A DNA stretch of 64,000 nt from Mycobacterium sp. DL (GCF_039729195.1 NZ_CP155796.1:6166703-6230702); one strand, 5' to 3'. Shown: positions 47,156-57,884, counted from the stretch's first letter. Notes: generated from the letters alone by a model not told the origin. A program made the numbers and translations.

Positions 47156-49572
47156 GCGGGCCGTCCGCTCGGCTGCTCGGTGCAGTGGTCGCGCTGCTGC
47201 TGGCCGTGCTGCCCGTCGCCGGCATCCGCGTCGCCGACGCCCAACCGGGCACCACCGACTTCCTGCAGGTGCAGATCGACGAGGTGACCCCCGACGTCGT
47301 CACCACCACCAGCGAGCCGATGGTGACCGTCACCGGCACGGTCCGCAACATCGGTGACCGCCCGGTACGCGACGTCGTGGTCCGGCTCGAACACGGCCCG
47401 GCCGTCACGTCGTCGACCGCGCTTCGCACCGACCTGTCCGGCAACGTCGACCAGTACCAAGCGGTGGCCGACTTCATCACCGTCGCACCGGAAATGGCTC
47501 GCGGCCAAGATGTTCCGTTCCGGTTGACCTACCCGCTGCGCGCGACGGACCGGCCCTCGCTGAACATCGAGGAGCCCGGCGTCTACCCCGTGATGGTCAA
47601 CGTCAACGGCACCCCTGACTACGGTGCGCCCGCCAGACTCGACGACTCGCGTTTCCTGCTGCCGGTGCTCGGGGTTCCGCCGGACGCGGGATCCGACGCC
47701 ACCGCCAGCGAGGCGCTCGACTCCGCGGTGCCACCGGACATCACCCGCCCGGTCGGCTTGACGATGTTCTGGCCGCTGGCCGACCGCCCGCGACTGGCCG
47801 CCGGCGCACCAGGCGGCACCACCCCGGTGCGGCTGACCGACGACGAACTCGCCACCTCGCTGGCCACCGGCGGGCGCCTCGACAGCATGCTGTCCGCGGT
47901 GGAGTTCGCGATCGACCCTGAGGTCGATCCCGGCGGGCAGGTCACCCGGGCGCTGTGTCTGGCCGTCGACCCCGACCTTCTGGTCACCGTCAACGCGATG
48001 ACGAACGGCTACGTCGTCAACAACGCCTCTGACGCGGGCCCGGGTACCCCCACCCACACCGGTACCGGTCAGCAGGCCGCCATCGACTGGCTCGGCAGGC
48101 TCAGAGCGGTGGCGCAGCGGATGTGTGTGGCGCCGACGACCTACGCCCAGGCCGACCTCGACGCGCTGCACCGCGTCGCCGACCCCGGCCTGTCGACGAT
48201 CGCCACCACCGGCGCCGGCGCCATCGTCGACCAGATCCTCGGCATCACCTCCATCCGTGGCGCCACGTTGATCGGCGACGGACCGCTGACCGGACCCGCC
48301 GTGCAGTTGCTCACCGGAAAGGGCCCGACCGTGGCAATCGGCGCCGCCGAGCTGATCGGGCCGGACGTCTCAGACGGCGGCGCACCCGAGAACGCTGACA
48401 CCGCGGCGGTGCGCTACACCTCCGACGTGGTCGCAGCGCCGTTCGACCCCGCGGTGGGCGCGGCACTCGCCGGTGCGGGCACCGTCCCCGAGTCGCCGTC
48501 CTACCTCGACCCGTCCCTGGACTTCGCGCTCAAACAGGACTCCGAGGTGGCGCGTCGCCAGGACGCGCTCGCCTCGCTGCTGTGGCGGAGTCTGCAGCCC
48601 GACACCACTCCCCGGACCCAGATCCTGATGCCGCCGCTGATGTGGAACCTGACGCCGCGGGACGCGCAGGCGATCCTGACCGCTGTGGCCACCAGCATCC
48701 GTGCCGGCCTCTCGGTGCCACGTCCGCTGGATGCCGTCATCACCGAAGCCACCGCGGTGACCGAAACCGCACCGCTGCCCTCGGGACCGCTCGGCAACCC
48801 CCGCGGTCGGTTCGACGACGGCGTGGTCTCGGGCATCGCCGCGGTGACCGGCCGGCTCTGGGGGTTGACCGCCGCCCTGACCACCGACGAGCGCACCGGC
48901 CAGACCGGCTACCAGTACACCGCGCCGCTGCGCGAGGATCTGCTTCGCGCACTGAGTCTCTCGGTGCCGCCCGACGCCCGCAACGGGTTGGCGCAGCAGC
49001 GACTGACCACGGTGGGCCGCACCGTCGAGGATCTGTTCAACGCGGTGTCGATCGTCAACCCGGGCGGCTCCTACACGCTGGCCACCGAACGCAGCCCGCT
49101 TCCCCTGGCGCTGCGCAACGACCTTCCGGTGCCGATCCGGGTGCGCCTGGACATCGACGCGCCGCCCGGCATGACCGTCACCGACATGGGAGAGATCGTG
49201 TTGCCGCCGGGCTTCCTGCCGCTCAAGGTGCCGATCGAGGTGCACTTCACCCAGCGGGTCGCCGTCGACGTCGCGCTGAGCACCGCCGAGGGGTTGCCGC
49301 TGGGCGAACCGGTGCGGCTCTCGGTGCACTCCAACGCCTACGGACAGGTGCTGTTCTTCATCACGCTGTCCGCAGGCGCGGTGCTGGTCCTGTTGGCGGG
49401 CCGACGGCTGTGGCACCGCTTCCGCGGTCAGCCTGACCGGGCCGACCTGGACCGTCCCGACCCCATCGAAGTCGCGCTGGCGTACGGCCATGACGACCCC
49501 GCACACCAACAGGAGCGCGACAGTGTCCAGCCGCGACCGGCGGGTCCGGTCACCGGCGGCCGCAGTGAGTGA
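47152..49572 (+). CDS. Exported conserved protein (Rv3909-like, DUF6049)
   Basis: An 806-residue protein: signal peptide [20 protein letters not shown], a large extracytoplasmic region beginning with an Ig-like strand pattern ([20 protein letters not shown]), and a C-terminal helix [18 protein letters not shown] with a short cytoplasmic tail. It lies between mutT4 and the MurJ gene with overlaps on both sides, which is conserved in mycobacteria. The context suggests assistance in cell-wall precursor export, but the function is unproven. Confidence 0.87.
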   Translation: MSGPSARLLGAVVALLLAVLPVAGIRVADAQPGTTDFLQVQIDEVTPDVVTTTSEPMVTVTGTVRNIGDRPVRDVVVRLEHGPAVTSSTALRTDLSGNVDQYQAVADFITVAPEMARGQDVPFRLTYPLRATDRPSLNIEEPGVYPVMVNVNGTPDYGAPARLDDSRFLLPVLGVPPDAGSDATASEALDSAVPPDITRPVGLTMFWPLADRPRLAAGAPGGTTPVRLTDDELATSLATGGRLDSMLSAVEFAIDPEVDPGGQVTRALCLAVDPDLLVTVNAMTNGYVVNNASDAGPGTPTHTGTGQQAAIDWLGRLRAVAQRMCVAPTTYAQADLDALHRVADPGLSTIATTGAGAIVDQILGITSIRGATLIGDGPLTGPAVQLLTGKGPTVAIGAAELIGPDVSDGGAPENADTAAVRYTSDVVAAPFDPAVGAALAGAGTVPESPSYLDPSLDFALKQDSEVARRQDALASLLWRSLQPDTTPRTQILMPPLMWNLTPRDAQAILTAVATSIRAGLSVPRPLDAVITEATAVTETAPLPSGPLGNPRGRFDDGVVSGIAAVTGRLWGLTAALTTDERTGQTGYQYTAPLREDLLRALSLSVPPDARNGLAQQRLTTVGRTVEDLFNAVSIVNPGGSYTLATERSPLPLALRNDLPVPIRVRLDIDAPPGMTVTDMGEIVLPPGFLPLKVPIEVHFTQRVAVDVALSTAEGLPLGEPVRLSVHSNAYGQVLFFITLSAGAVLVLLAGRRLWHRFRGQPDRADLDRPDPIEVALAYGHDDPAHQQERDSVQPRPAGPVTGGRSE

Positions 49573-52500
49573 CCCCGGTCGGCGGGGCCGAACGAAGCCT
49601 CGCCCGACCGAACCACCGCGTCAGCGTGCGCGCACCCCGCATCCGGCACCGCGGGTGCCACCCCAGCCCGTGCCGCACCAACCGACCACGCGCCCGGAAC
49701 TGTCGGACGCCGCCGTCGTCTCCCGGTCGTGGGGAATGGCCGTGGCCACGCTGGTCAGCCGGCTCACCGGGTTCGCCCGGATCGTACTGCTCGCCACGAT
49801 CCTCGGGGCCGCGCTGTCGAGCGCGTTCACCGTGGCCAACCAGCTGCCCAACATGATCGCCGCACTGGTTCTGGAGGCGACGTTCACCGCGATCTTCGTC
49901 CCGGTGCTCGCCCGTGCCGAGCGCGACGACCCCGACGGCGGGTCCGCTTTCATCCGGCGGCTGCTCACGCTCGCCGTGACGTTGCTGCTGGTGGTCACCA
50001 TCGTCTCCACGCTGGCGGCGCCGCTGCTGGTCGACCTGATGCTGGGATCCGAGCCCCTGGTGAACCGGCCACTGACCACGGCGTTCGCGTTCCTGCTGCT
50101 GCCGCAGATCATCTTCTACGGCTTGTCCTCGGTCTTCATGGCAATCCTGAACACCCGCAACATCTTCGGGCCGCCCGCGTGGGCCCCGGTGGTGAACAAC
50201 GTGGTCGCGATCCTCACGCTCGGGTTGTATGTCCTTGTCCCGGGCGAACTCTCGATCAACCCCGTCGAGATGGGCAACGCCAAGCTGCTGGTGCTCGGGA
50301 TCGGGACCACCCTCGGCGTCGTCGCGCAGGCTACGGTGCTGTTCGTCGCGATCCGGGCCGAACGGATCAGCCTGCGCCCGCTGTGGGGTATCGACGATCG
50401 CCTGAAGAAGTTCGGCATGATGGCCCTGGCGATGGTGCTCTACGTTCTCGTCAGCCAGGTGGGCATGATCGTGGGCAACCAGATCGCCAGCGCCGCATCG
50501 GCATCCGGGCCCGCCATCTACAACTACACCTGGCTGGTGCTGCAACTGCCGTTCGGCATCATCGGCGTCACGGTGCTGACCGTGGTGATGCCGCGGCTGT
50601 CCCGCAACGCCGCCGCCGAGGACGGCCCCGCCGTGCTCGCCGATCTGTCGCTTGCCACCCGGCTGACCATGGTCACGCTCATCCCGATCGTGGCGATCAT
50701 GACGGTCGGCGGTCCGGCGATCGGCAGCGCGCTGTTCGCCTACGGCAACTTCGGCTCGGTCGACGCCGGTTATCTCGGCATGGCGATCACGCTGTCGGCG
50801 TTCACGCTGATCCCCTACACGCTGGTGCTGCTGCAGTTGCGGGTGTTCTATGCGCGCCAGGAGCCGTGGACACCGATCGTGCTGATCATCGTCATCACCG
50901 CGGTCAAGATCGCTGCGTCGCTGGCGGCGCCGCACCTCACCGACGACCCGGACCTTGTGGCCGGCTACCTGGGGCTGGCCAACGGGCTGGGGTTCCTCGC
51001 CGGGGCCACCGTCGGCCATCTGCTGCTGCGCGCCCGCCTCGATCCCCCGGGCGGTCGCCTGGTCGGCCTCGACGTGGTCCGCACCATCCTGGTGACGATC
51101 ACGGCGTCGCTGGCCGCCGGCCTGACCGCCCACGTCGTCGACCAGCTGCTCGGGCTCGAGGAACTGACCGCCCACTGGGGCGGCGGCGGGTCGCTGCTGC
51201 GGTTGGCGGTGCTGGGCGCGGTCATGGTGCCGATCATCGGCGCGGTGCTACTCGGCGCGAAGGTGCCCGAAGCCCAGGCTGCACTCGCCGCGGTGCGCAG
51301 GCGCCTGCGGCCCGGCGCTCAGGTGGCCGCATCAGCGGCTTCGCCGTCCGTCCCGCCACGTCGCAGCGGCGGCCTCACGTACCCTGAACCCAGAATTCCG
51401 CCGGCGAAGGTTGCCGACGACTGGAGGGGGAAAGGATCAGCGGTGAGCGACAAACCCGCCGGCGGTTCCCCCTCGGACGCTGATTCCACCACCCGGATCG
51501 ACCGGCCGTCGGCCGACGACTTCCAGCCGGACGTTCCCGACACGTCCGCGCACCCGCCGCAGCCCGATTCCGAGACCGCGGTGCTGCCGTCGTCGAGCAC
51601 CGGCCGCCCGCCGACCTCCGAGTCGACCCGGCCGCCCTCGGAGTACGGCGGCGACCCCTCCCGCGAACCCCTGGCGTTCGACCCGCCGCGGGAGCCGCCG
51701 CTGGAGACGGCGACCGCGACCGAGAACGTGCACCTGATACCCGGTGCGATGATCTCCAACGGGCGTTACCGGCTGCTGGTCTTCCACGGCGGTCCCCCGC
51801 ATCTGCAGTTCTGGCAGGCGCTCGACACCGCACTCGACCGTCAGGTGGCACTGACCTTCGTCAGCCCCGACGGGACGATGACCGAGCGCGAGGTGCAGGA
51901 CATCCTGTCGCGCACCCAGAAGCTCAGCCGCATCGACATGCCCGGCGTGGCGCGCGTGCTCGACGTCGTGGCCACCGGAACCAGCGGTCTGGTGGTCTCG
52001 GAGTGGATTCGTGGCGGCTCGCTGGCCGAAGTCGCCGACACCACACCGTCACCGATCGGCGGCGCCCGCGCCATCCAGTCGCTCGCCGCGGCCGCCGAGG
52101 TCGCCCATCGCAACGGGGTGGCACTGTCGGTGGACCATCCCGGCCGGATCCGGGTCAGCATCGAAGGTGATGTGGCGCTGGCATTCCCGGCGACACTGCG
52201 CGACGCCACGCCCGAGGACGACATCCGTGGAATCGGCGCAGCGCTCTACGCGCTGCTGATCGATCGGTGGCCGCTGCCCGAATCGGGCGAGTCCAGCGGC
52301 CTGGCACCGGCGGATCTCGACGCGGCCGGCCAGCCCGTCGAACCCCGGGCCATCGACCGCGACATCCCCTTCCAGATCTCGGCTGCCGCATCACACGCCG
52401 TCCAGGAGGGCGGCGGAATCCGCAGCGCGCCAACGCTGCTCAACCTGCTTCAGCAGGCCACCGCCATCGCCGACCGCACCGATCACATCGCGCCGGTCGC

Positions 52501-53203
52501 GGACGCGGTGCCCGAGACACGGTCCGGGGGCTGGCTCGGTACGCCCTCCGACGACGCCGAATCGGACACGCGACGACGCAGAGGCCTCATCATCGGGTTG
52601 GCGGTCGCGGCGGTCATCGTGGTTGTCGCTGTGGTTCTGCTGGCATCCGTGCTGGGCCGCATCTTCGGCGATGTCGGCAGCGGACTCGGTGGCGACGAAC
52701 TCGGCCTGAACGCGCCCACCACTTCGGAGTCCGCCGCGCCGGGAGCTGCCGGTGGGGTCCTCGAACCCGTTGCCGTGACCGTGTTCTCACCCGAAGGTGA
52801 AGCCGACGCTCCGGAACTGGCCGACTTGGCGATCGACGGCAACCCGTCGACGGTGTGGGCCAGCGACACCTACTCGGACGCGGTGCCCTTCCCCGGGTTC
52901 AAGAACGGGGTCGGCCTGATGTTGCAGCTGTCGGAGCCGGCCACCGTCGGCTCGGTCACCGTGAACCTCAACAGCACCGGCACCGCCGTGCAGATCCGGT
53001 CGTCGGATACGGCGTCGCCGTCCTCGCTGGAGGACACCACGGCTCTCACCCAGCCCGCCACGATGCGGCCGGGGTCCAACACCATCGAGGTGGACGACGC
53101 GTCACCGACGTCGTACGTCCTCGTCTGGATCTCGACCCTCGGCTCGGTGAGCGGTGAGAGCCGCACCGACATCTCGGAGATCACTCTCCGGGCCGCGTCC
53201 TGA
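49490..53203 (+). CDS. mviN: Lipid II flippase MurJ (MviN) fused to a pseudokinase and extracytoplasmic domain
   Basis: About 1237 residues. An Arg-rich cytoplasmic tail is followed by the MurJ core of 14 helices (about 80-610; e.g. SRLTGFARIVLLATILG, NQLPNMIAALVLEATFTAIF, PAIYNYTWLVLQLPFGIIGV). A disordered linker leads to a kinase-like domain (about 740-1000, INGRYRLLVFHGG-like start, lacking HRD/DFG catalytic motifs), a helix (GLIIGLAVAAVIVVVAVVLL) and an outside beta domain. In M. tuberculosis the pseudokinase is phosphorylated by PknB and then binds FhaA, controlling lipid II export. The start is uncertain (ATG 49490, GTG 49523 or 49565) and overlaps the upstream gene. Confidence 0.93.
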   Translation: MTTPHTNRSATVSSRDRRVRSPAAAVSDPGRRGRTKPRPTEPPRQRARTPHPAPRVPPQPVPHQPTTRPELSDAAVVSRSWGMAVATLVSRLTGFARIVLLATILGAALSSAFTVANQLPNMIAALVLEATFTAIFVPVLARAERDDPDGGSAFIRRLLTLAVTLLLVVTIVSTLAAPLLVDLMLGSEPLVNRPLTTAFAFLLLPQIIFYGLSSVFMAILNTRNIFGPPAWAPVVNNVVAILTLGLYVLVPGELSINPVEMGNAKLLVLGIGTTLGVVAQATVLFVAIRAERISLRPLWGIDDRLKKFGMMALAMVLYVLVSQVGMIVGNQIASAASASGPAIYNYTWLVLQLPFGIIGVTVLTVVMPRLSRNAAAEDGPAVLADLSLATRLTMVTLIPIVAIMTVGGPAIGSALFAYGNFGSVDAGYLGMAITLSAFTLIPYTLVLLQLRVFYARQEPWTPIVLIIVITAVKIAASLAAPHLTDDPDLVAGYLGLANGLGFLAGATVGHLLLRARLDPPGGRLVGLDVVRTILVTITASLAAGLTAHVVDQLLGLEELTAHWGGGGSLLRLAVLGAVMVPIIGAVLLGAKVPEAQAALAAVRRRLRPGAQVAASAASPSVPPRRSGGLTYPEPRIPPAKVADDWRGKGSAVSDKPAGGSPSDADSTTRIDRPSADDFQPDVPDTSAHPPQPDSETAVLPSSSTGRPPTSESTRPPSEYGGDPSREPLAFDPPREPPLETATATENVHLIPGAMISNGRYRLLVFHGGPPHLQFWQALDTALDRQVALTFVSPDGTMTEREVQDILSRTQKLSRIDMPGVARVLDVVATGTSGLVVSEWIRGGSLAEVADTTPSPIGGARAIQSLAAAAEVAHRNGVALSVDHPGRIRVSIEGDVALAFPATLRDATPEDDIRGIGAALYALLIDRWPLPESGESSGLAPADLDAAGQPVEPRAIDRDIPFQISAAASHAVQEGGGIRSAPTLLNLLQQATAIADRTDHIAPVADAVPETRSGGWLGTPSDDAESDTRRRRGLIIGLAVAAVIVVVAVVLLASVLGRIFGDVGSGLGGDELGLNAPTTSESAAPGAAGGVLEPVAVTVFSPEGEADAPELADLAIDGNPSTVWASDTYSDAVPFPGFKNGVGLMLQLSEPATVGSVTVNLNSTGTAVQIRSSDTASPSSLEDTTALTQPATMRPGSNTIEVDDASPTSYVLVWISTLGSVSGESRTDISEITLRAAS

Positions 53204-53301
53204 CACCCTCTCCCCAGCCACCGCCCGGTGTCTTCGCATGTCGCGGTGCGGTCCGAAAACTGGTGCGGGGAGCCACCCCGGGCGCCGCTTAGTGTTCGCC
53301 T

Positions 53302-53883
53302 GTGGGGATATTCGGGGGAACACGGGGGCAACCCGGACAGGCGCGCACCGACGCCGAGTTGCTCACCGCACACGTCAGCGGAGACCGGTACGCGTTCGAG
53401 GAGCTGTTCTACCGGCACCACCGCCAGCTCTATCGGCTGGCACTGCTCACCAGTCGTGACCGCGACGACGCCGCCGACGCGCTGCAGGACGCGCTACTGG
53501 CGGCGCACCGCACGGCCCGCGCGTTTCGGCACGACTCGGCCGTCAGCAGCTGGCTGCATCGGATCGTGGTCAATGCTTGCCTGGACCGGTTGCGCCGCAA
53601 CAAGTCCCGCGCGTGCGACGAGCTCGTCGAGGAGCGCTGCGGGGTAGTCGACCCGACCGCCCGCGTCGACACGGCGATCATGGTGGAACGCGCGCTGATG
53701 CGCCTTCCCGTGGAGCAGCGCGCCGCCGTCGTCGCCGTGGACATGCAGGGGTATTCGGTGGCCGAGACCGCGCGGATGCTGGGGGTCGCCGAGGGCACGG
53801 TGAAGAGTCGATGCTCGCGCGCACGGGGCAAACTCGCCGAATCCCTGGCCTCCTTCGCCGCGGGCAACGCGACCGCCGAGTGA
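53302..53883 (+). CDS. sigM: ECF RNA polymerase sigma factor SigM
   Basis: A 193-residue ECF sigma factor. Region 2 includes RYAFEELFYRHHRQLYRLAL and DAADALQDALLAAHRTARAF; region 4 includes LPVEQRAAVVAVDMQGYSVA and VAEGTVKSRCSRARGKL. GTG 53302 opens the frame. It lies 98 bp behind mviN and 52 bp before its anti-sigma gene. In mycobacteria SigM controls a set of surface and secreted products, including Esx-related genes. Confidence 0.93.
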   Translation: MGIFGGTRGQPGQARTDAELLTAHVSGDRYAFEELFYRHHRQLYRLALLTSRDRDDAADALQDALLAAHRTARAFRHDSAVSSWLHRIVVNACLDRLRRNKSRACDELVEERCGVVDPTARVDTAIMVERALMRLPVEQRAAVVAVDMQGYSVAETARMLGVAEGTVKSRCSRARGKLAESLASFAAGNATAE

Positions 53884-53935
53884 GAGTCGGTTAGCCTCGA
53901 ACCGATCGTGCGGGCATCGACCGGCGGAGGCAGCG

Positions 53936-54439
53936 ATGGACAGCGGTGCGGGCCGCGGACCTGAATCCCGTCCCGAGCCCGAACTGCACGTCACGCCCGA
54001 ACTGCTCGCCGACCTGCAGGCCGGACTCCTCGACGACGCCACCGCGGCGCGGGTCCGCAGACACGCCCGCTCGGACCCCGATGCGGCGCGGACCCTCGCC
54101 GACCTCGACGCGGTGCGCCGCGACCTGGCGCGCCTGGCCTCCGACGAGCGGTCCGCGCCCGAGGTACCGGCGGCGGTCACCGCCCGTGTCGGTGCCGCAC
54201 TGCGTGCGGCACCACCACCGCCCTCACCCGGACCTGGCGGGCATGCGCCGGCGCGTCCGACGCTGTCCCGTGGGAAGCGGGCGGGCGTCATCGCCGGGAT
54301 CTGCGTGGTGGCCGCCGTCATCGTGCTGCTGCTGATCGCCGCCGCCGCGCCTCAGCAGATCCGGGCCGTGGTGGTCGAGCCGACCTGCACAACCACCCAC
54401 CCGGGGTTGCTGGTCGAAACCGTGCCGGCCGCGCCGTGA
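53936..54439 (+). CDS. rsmA: Membrane anti-sigma factor for SigM
   Basis: A 167-residue protein: a cytoplasmic anti-sigma domain ([20 protein letters not shown], lacking the ZAS Cys/His set), a Pro-rich linker, one membrane helix ([20 protein letters not shown]) and a short outside segment with a single Cys. It holds SigM inactive until released. The outside part is much shorter than I recall for the M. tuberculosis protein (Rv3912), so the signal-sensing part may be missing or different; no downstream frame encodes a lost domain. Confidence 0.85.
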   Translation: MDSGAGRGPESRPEPELHVTPELLADLQAGLLDDATAARVRRHARSDPDAARTLADLDAVRRDLARLASDERSAPEVPAAVTARVGAALRAAPPPPSPGPGGHAPARPTLSRGKRAGVIAGICVVAAVIVLLLIAAAAPQQIRAVVVEPTCTTTHPGLLVETVPAAP

Positions 54440-54460
54440 CCCGCGCCGGGATCGTCGACG

Positions 54461-54486
54461 GGAACACCTCGGCTTACCCTGGTGTT
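54461..54486 (+). promoter_or_regulatory. SigH-type promoter of trxB-trxA
   Basis: GGAAC (54461-54465; full -35 GGGAACA from 54460) and GTT (54484-54486) are spaced by exactly 18 bases, matching the SigH/SigR consensus GGGAAYA-N16-20-cGTT. The site is 48 bp upstream of the trxB ATG. Thioredoxin genes are known SigH targets in mycobacteria, so induction by disulphide stress is expected. Confidence 0.7.
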
Positions 54487-54533
54487 CTAACAGCGCGGTT
54501 GTTTGGACTCTCGCCGCAGGCAGAAAGGCTCTC

Positions 54534-55526
54534 ATGACCTCACCCACCGTCCATGACGTCATCGTCATCGGTTCCGGTCCGGCCGGCTACACCGCGGCCG
54601 TGTATGCAGCCCGTGCCCAGCTCGAACCGCTGGTGTTCGAAGGCACCCAGTTCGGTGGAGCGCTGATGACCACCACTGAGGTGGAGAACTACCCCGGATT
54701 CCGTGACGGCATCACCGGACCCGAGCTGATGGACCAGATGCGGGAGCAGGCGCTGCGCTTCGGCGCGGACCTGCGCATGGAGGACGTCGACTCCGTCGAT
54801 CTGTCCGGACCGGTCAAGACCGTCACCGTCGGCGACGAGGTCCATCACGCCCGCGCGGTGATCCTCGCCATGGGCGCCGCCGCCCGCCACCTCGGCGTTC
54901 CCGGGGAGGCCGAGATGCTCGGCATGGGTGTGAGTACGTGTGCCACCTGTGACGGCTTCTTCTTCCGGGACCAGGACATCGCGGTCGTCGGTGGTGGTGA
55001 CTCGGCGATGGAGGAAGCGACCTTCCTGACCCGCTTCGCCCGCAGCGTCACGCTGATCCACCGGCGCGAGGAGTTCCGCGCGTCGAAGATCATGCTCGAA
55101 CGGGCCCAGACCAACGAGAAGATCCGCTTCCTGACCAACACCGATGTGACGTCCATCGTGGGTGACCCCAAGGTGACCGGGATCCGGTTGCGCAATTCGG
55201 TCACCGGCGAGGAGTCGGAGCTGGCGGTCACGGGCGTGTTCGTGGCCATCGGCCACGACCCCCGTTCGGAGCTGGTCCGTGGCCAGGTCGACCTGGACGA
55301 TGCGGGCTACGTGACGGTGCAGGGCCGTACGACCTACACCTCCGTCGAAGGCGTCTTCGCCGCAGGCGATCTCGTCGACCACACCTACCGGCAGGCCATC
55401 ACAGCGGCCGGAAGTGGTTGCGCCGCATCGATCGACGCGGAACGCTGGCTCGCCGACCACGCTGAGCCCGGCGAGAGAACTTCCACCACAACGGAAGACA
55501 CTGACCTGATAGGAGCACAGCAATGA
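54534..55526 (+). CDS. trxB: Thioredoxin reductase
   Basis: A 330-residue low-molecular-weight enzyme that transfers electrons from NADPH via FAD to thioredoxin. Motifs: FAD-binding [20 protein letters not shown], redox-active CATCDG, NADPH-binding [16 protein letters not shown], and C-terminal FAD site [16 protein letters not shown]. The stop codon overlaps the start of trxA (ATGA), so the pair is translated together. It is preceded by a SigH-type promoter. Corresponds to trxB2 of M. tuberculosis. Confidence 0.97.
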   Translation: MTSPTVHDVIVIGSGPAGYTAAVYAARAQLEPLVFEGTQFGGALMTTTEVENYPGFRDGITGPELMDQMREQALRFGADLRMEDVDSVDLSGPVKTVTVGDEVHHARAVILAMGAAARHLGVPGEAEMLGMGVSTCATCDGFFFRDQDIAVVGGGDSAMEEATFLTRFARSVTLIHRREEFRASKIMLERAQTNEKIRFLTNTDVTSIVGDPKVTGIRLRNSVTGEESELAVTGVFVAIGHDPRSELVRGQVDLDDAGYVTVQGRTTYTSVEGVFAAGDLVDHTYRQAITAAGSGCAASIDAERWLADHAEPGERTSTTTEDTDLIGAQQ

Positions 55527-55867
55527 GCGATTCCGGATCCGCTGAAAAATCCACGGTGGCGGTGACCGACGATTCGTTCTCCCAGGATGTGCTGTCGAGC
55601 AGCACGCCGGTACTGGTGGACTTCTGGGCCACCTGGTGCGGCCCGTGCAAGATGGTCGCCCCGGTGCTCGAGGAGATCGCCGCCGAGAAGGCCGGTTCGT
55701 TGACCGTCGCCAAGATCGACGTCGACGAGAATCCGGGGACTGCCCGGGACTTCCAGGTGGTGTCGATCCCGACGATGATCCTGTTCAAGGACGGTGCACC
55801 GGTCAAACGCATCGTCGGAGCCAAGGGCAAGGCCGCGTTGCTGCGGGAGCTCTCAGAAAATCTCTGA
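55523..55867 (+). CDS. trxA: Thioredoxin
   Basis: A 114-residue thioredoxin with active site [18 protein letters not shown], the buried-Asp strand [12 protein letters not shown] and cis-Pro loop [13 protein letters not shown]. It reduces protein disulphides and receives electrons from TrxB. Corresponds to the M. tuberculosis gene named trxC. Overlaps trxB by four bases and is followed 84 bp later by cwlM. Confidence 0.96.
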   Translation: MSDSGSAEKSTVAVTDDSFSQDVLSSSTPVLVDFWATWCGPCKMVAPVLEEIAAEKAGSLTVAKIDVDENPGTARDFQVVSIPTMILFKDGAPVKRIVGAKGKAALLRELSENL

Positions 55868-55950
55868 CATGGTCTGACGCCGCATTTCGCGGCGCTGACA
55901 CCAGCCTGGGGTTTTCCCGATTCCCCATCGGGTCTGAGAGAATGCTGCCT

Positions 55951-57138
55951 ATGTCGAGTGTGCGTCGCGGTGACCGCGGAAGTGCGGTCACCGAGATCCG
56001 GGCCGCGTTGGCCGCGCTGGGCATGATCGACAACCCGGACGAGGACCTGACCACCGGCAAGCATGTGGCGGTGGACATGTTCGACGGTGAGCTCGACCAC
56101 GCCGTGCGCGCATTCCAGCAGCACCGCGGTCTGTTGGTCGACGGTGTCGTCGGCGAGGCCACCTACCGGGCACTCAAGGAAGCCTCCTACCGACTGGGCG
56201 CCCGAACGCTCAATCACCAGTTCGGCGCACCGATGTACGGCGACGACGTCGCCACGCTGCAGGCGCGGCTTCAGGATCTCGGGTTCTACACCAATCTCGT
56301 CGACGGTCATTTCGGCATGCAGACCCACAACGCGCTGTCGTCCTATCAGCGGGAGTACGGCCTGTACCCGGACGGTATCTGCGGTCCGGAGACGTTGCGC
56401 TCCTTGTACTTTCTCGGGTCCCGGGTCACCGGCGGCTCCCCACACGCGATCCGCGAGGAGGAGTTGGTCCGCAGTTCCGGCCCCCGACTGTCCGGCAAGC
56501 GGATCATCATTGACCCGGGCCGCGGTGGCGGTGATCACGGCCTGATCATGAACGGTCCCGCCGGCCCGATCAGCGAAGCGGACATCCTGTGGGACTTGGC
56601 AAGTCGGCTTGAAGGGCGCATGACGGCGATCGGCATGGAGACCTTCTTGTCCCGCCCGGCCAACCGCGCGCCCTCGGACGCCGAGCGCGCGGCGACCGCC
56701 AATTCCGTTGGCGCCGACCTGATGATCAGCCTGCGCTGCGCGACCCACCCGACACCGTCCGCCGACGGCGTCGCGTCGTTCCATTTCGGGAACTCGCACG
56801 GGTCGGTGTCCACCATCGGGCGCAATCTGGCCGACTTCATCCAGCGAGAAGTGGTGGCACGCACCGGATTGCAGGACTGCCGCGTGCACGGCCGGACCTG
56901 GGACCTGCTGCGGTTGACCCGGATGCCGACTGTTCAGGTCGACGTCGGCTACATCACCAACCCGAAGGACCGCGCCACGCTGCTGTCCTCGGCTTCCCGC
57001 GACTCGATCGCCGAGGGCATGCTCGCCGCGGTCAAACGGTTGTATCTGCTGGGCAAGAACGACCGGCCAACCGGCACTTTCACTTTCGCCGAGCTGCTGG
57101 CCCACGAGCTCTCCGTCGAGCAGGCCCGCCAGGCCTAA
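55951..57138 (+). CDS. cwlM: CwlM, peptidoglycan regulator with amidase-like fold
   Basis: About 395 residues: two peptidoglycan-binding-1 repeats (FQQHRGLLVDGVVGEATYRA and LQDLGFYTNLVDGHFGMQTH) then an amidase_3-like domain. Where active amidases have zinc ligands, the first His is Arg (IDPGRGGGDHG) and the SIHAN His position reads SLRCATH, while the Glu of SEAD remains. This agrees with reports that CwlM is a cytoplasmic, PknB-phosphorylated activator of MurA rather than a hydrolase. Start ATG 55951; ATG 55942 is in frame. The stop overlaps the convergent GNAT gene by four bases. Confidence 0.93.
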   Translation: MSSVRRGDRGSAVTEIRAALAALGMIDNPDEDLTTGKHVAVDMFDGELDHAVRAFQQHRGLLVDGVVGEATYRALKEASYRLGARTLNHQFGAPMYGDDVATLQARLQDLGFYTNLVDGHFGMQTHNALSSYQREYGLYPDGICGPETLRSLYFLGSRVTGGSPHAIREEELVRSSGPRLSGKRIIIDPGRGGGDHGLIMNGPAGPISEADILWDLASRLEGRMTAIGMETFLSRPANRAPSDAERAATANSVGADLMISLRCATHPTPSADGVASFHFGNSHGSVSTIGRNLADFIQREVVARTGLQDCRVHGRTWDLLRLTRMPTVQVDVGYITNPKDRATLLSSASRDSIAEGMLAAVKRLYLLGKNDRPTGTFTFAELLAHELSVEQARQA

Positions 57139-57884
57139 CTGCAGGGGTTCGCCCCGGCACCCACCGGTTGCTGGAGCTGGGCGCTCTGCAACAGCCGTTC
57201 CAGTGCCGCCTCGACATCGGCCTTCCAGCCGAGTCCCTGTTCGAGTTCGAGGCGAAGTCGCGGGAAGTACGTGTGGTGCGAGACGACGACAAAGCCGACA
57301 TCGAGCAGCAGATCGGTGTCCAGCACGCACTGGTCCACCGAGCAATCGCCGAGCGCTTCCAGCACGGGCGCCACGTCGCCGGGCACCCGATCCGGATCGG
57401 ACAACTCAGACACCTCGGGGGACCGACCGAACGCCTCCAGAGCGCGCACCCCGCGCCGGACCAGATCAGCGACGACCGCGGCGATCAGAGTCCTCGCCAA
57501 GTCTTCGTTGCCCTGACCGGACTCGATGCCGATGGTGGTGAGCAGAACCGCGTCGGGACTGACCGGTCCGGTGGGGAACCGACTTGCCCGCGGCACCGTC
57601 CGCGGCGGAGCATAAAAGGCGTATCCGAGACAGGGGTCGTCGGTCGATTCCTCGGCCTGGTCCGTGACCTGATCCACGTCGCGACACTCGACCGCCAACT
57701 GCCCGCACGACCCCCACTCCAGCATGACCATGGACAGCCACGCTTCCTTCTCGAACTCGGGGTCGGCGAGATGGTCGTCGTTGCCTACCGTCGGCGGGTC
57801 CACCTCCCAGTACACGCAGCGTCGGGCGTGCTTGGGCAACTGCTCGAACGCTTCGAGCCGGAGGGGCGTGATTCGCGCGGCCAC
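57135..57884 (-). CDS. GNAT-like acetyltransferase (Rv3916c-like)
   Basis: A 249-residue protein, MAARITPLRLEAFEQLPKHA at the start and FVVVSHHTYFPRLRLEL near the end. The centre contains a GNAT-like acetyl-CoA region (AVLLTTIGIESGQGNEDLAR) with weak motif A, so activity is uncertain. Conserved in this place next to parB in mycobacteria. GTG 57884 start. The 58-kb side gap to parB (57885-58101) has no gene. Confidence 0.75.
   Translation of the reverse strand: MAARITPLRLEAFEQLPKHARRCVYWEVDPPTVGNDDHLADPEFEKEAWLSMVMLEWGSCGQLAVECRDVDQVTDQAEESTDDPCLGYAFYAPPRTVPRASRFPTGPVSPDAVLLTTIGIESGQGNEDLARTLIAAVVADLVRRGVRALEAFGRSPEVSELSDPDRVPGDVAPVLEALGDCSVDQCVLDTDLLLDVGFVVVSHHTYFPRLRLELEQGLGWKADVEAALERLLQSAQLQQPVGAGANPCS

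Noticed and set aside
55399..57345. 648-codon open frame antisense to trxA and cwlM
   Set aside because: A shadow of two strongly supported genes, composition-driven, with no recognisable domain.
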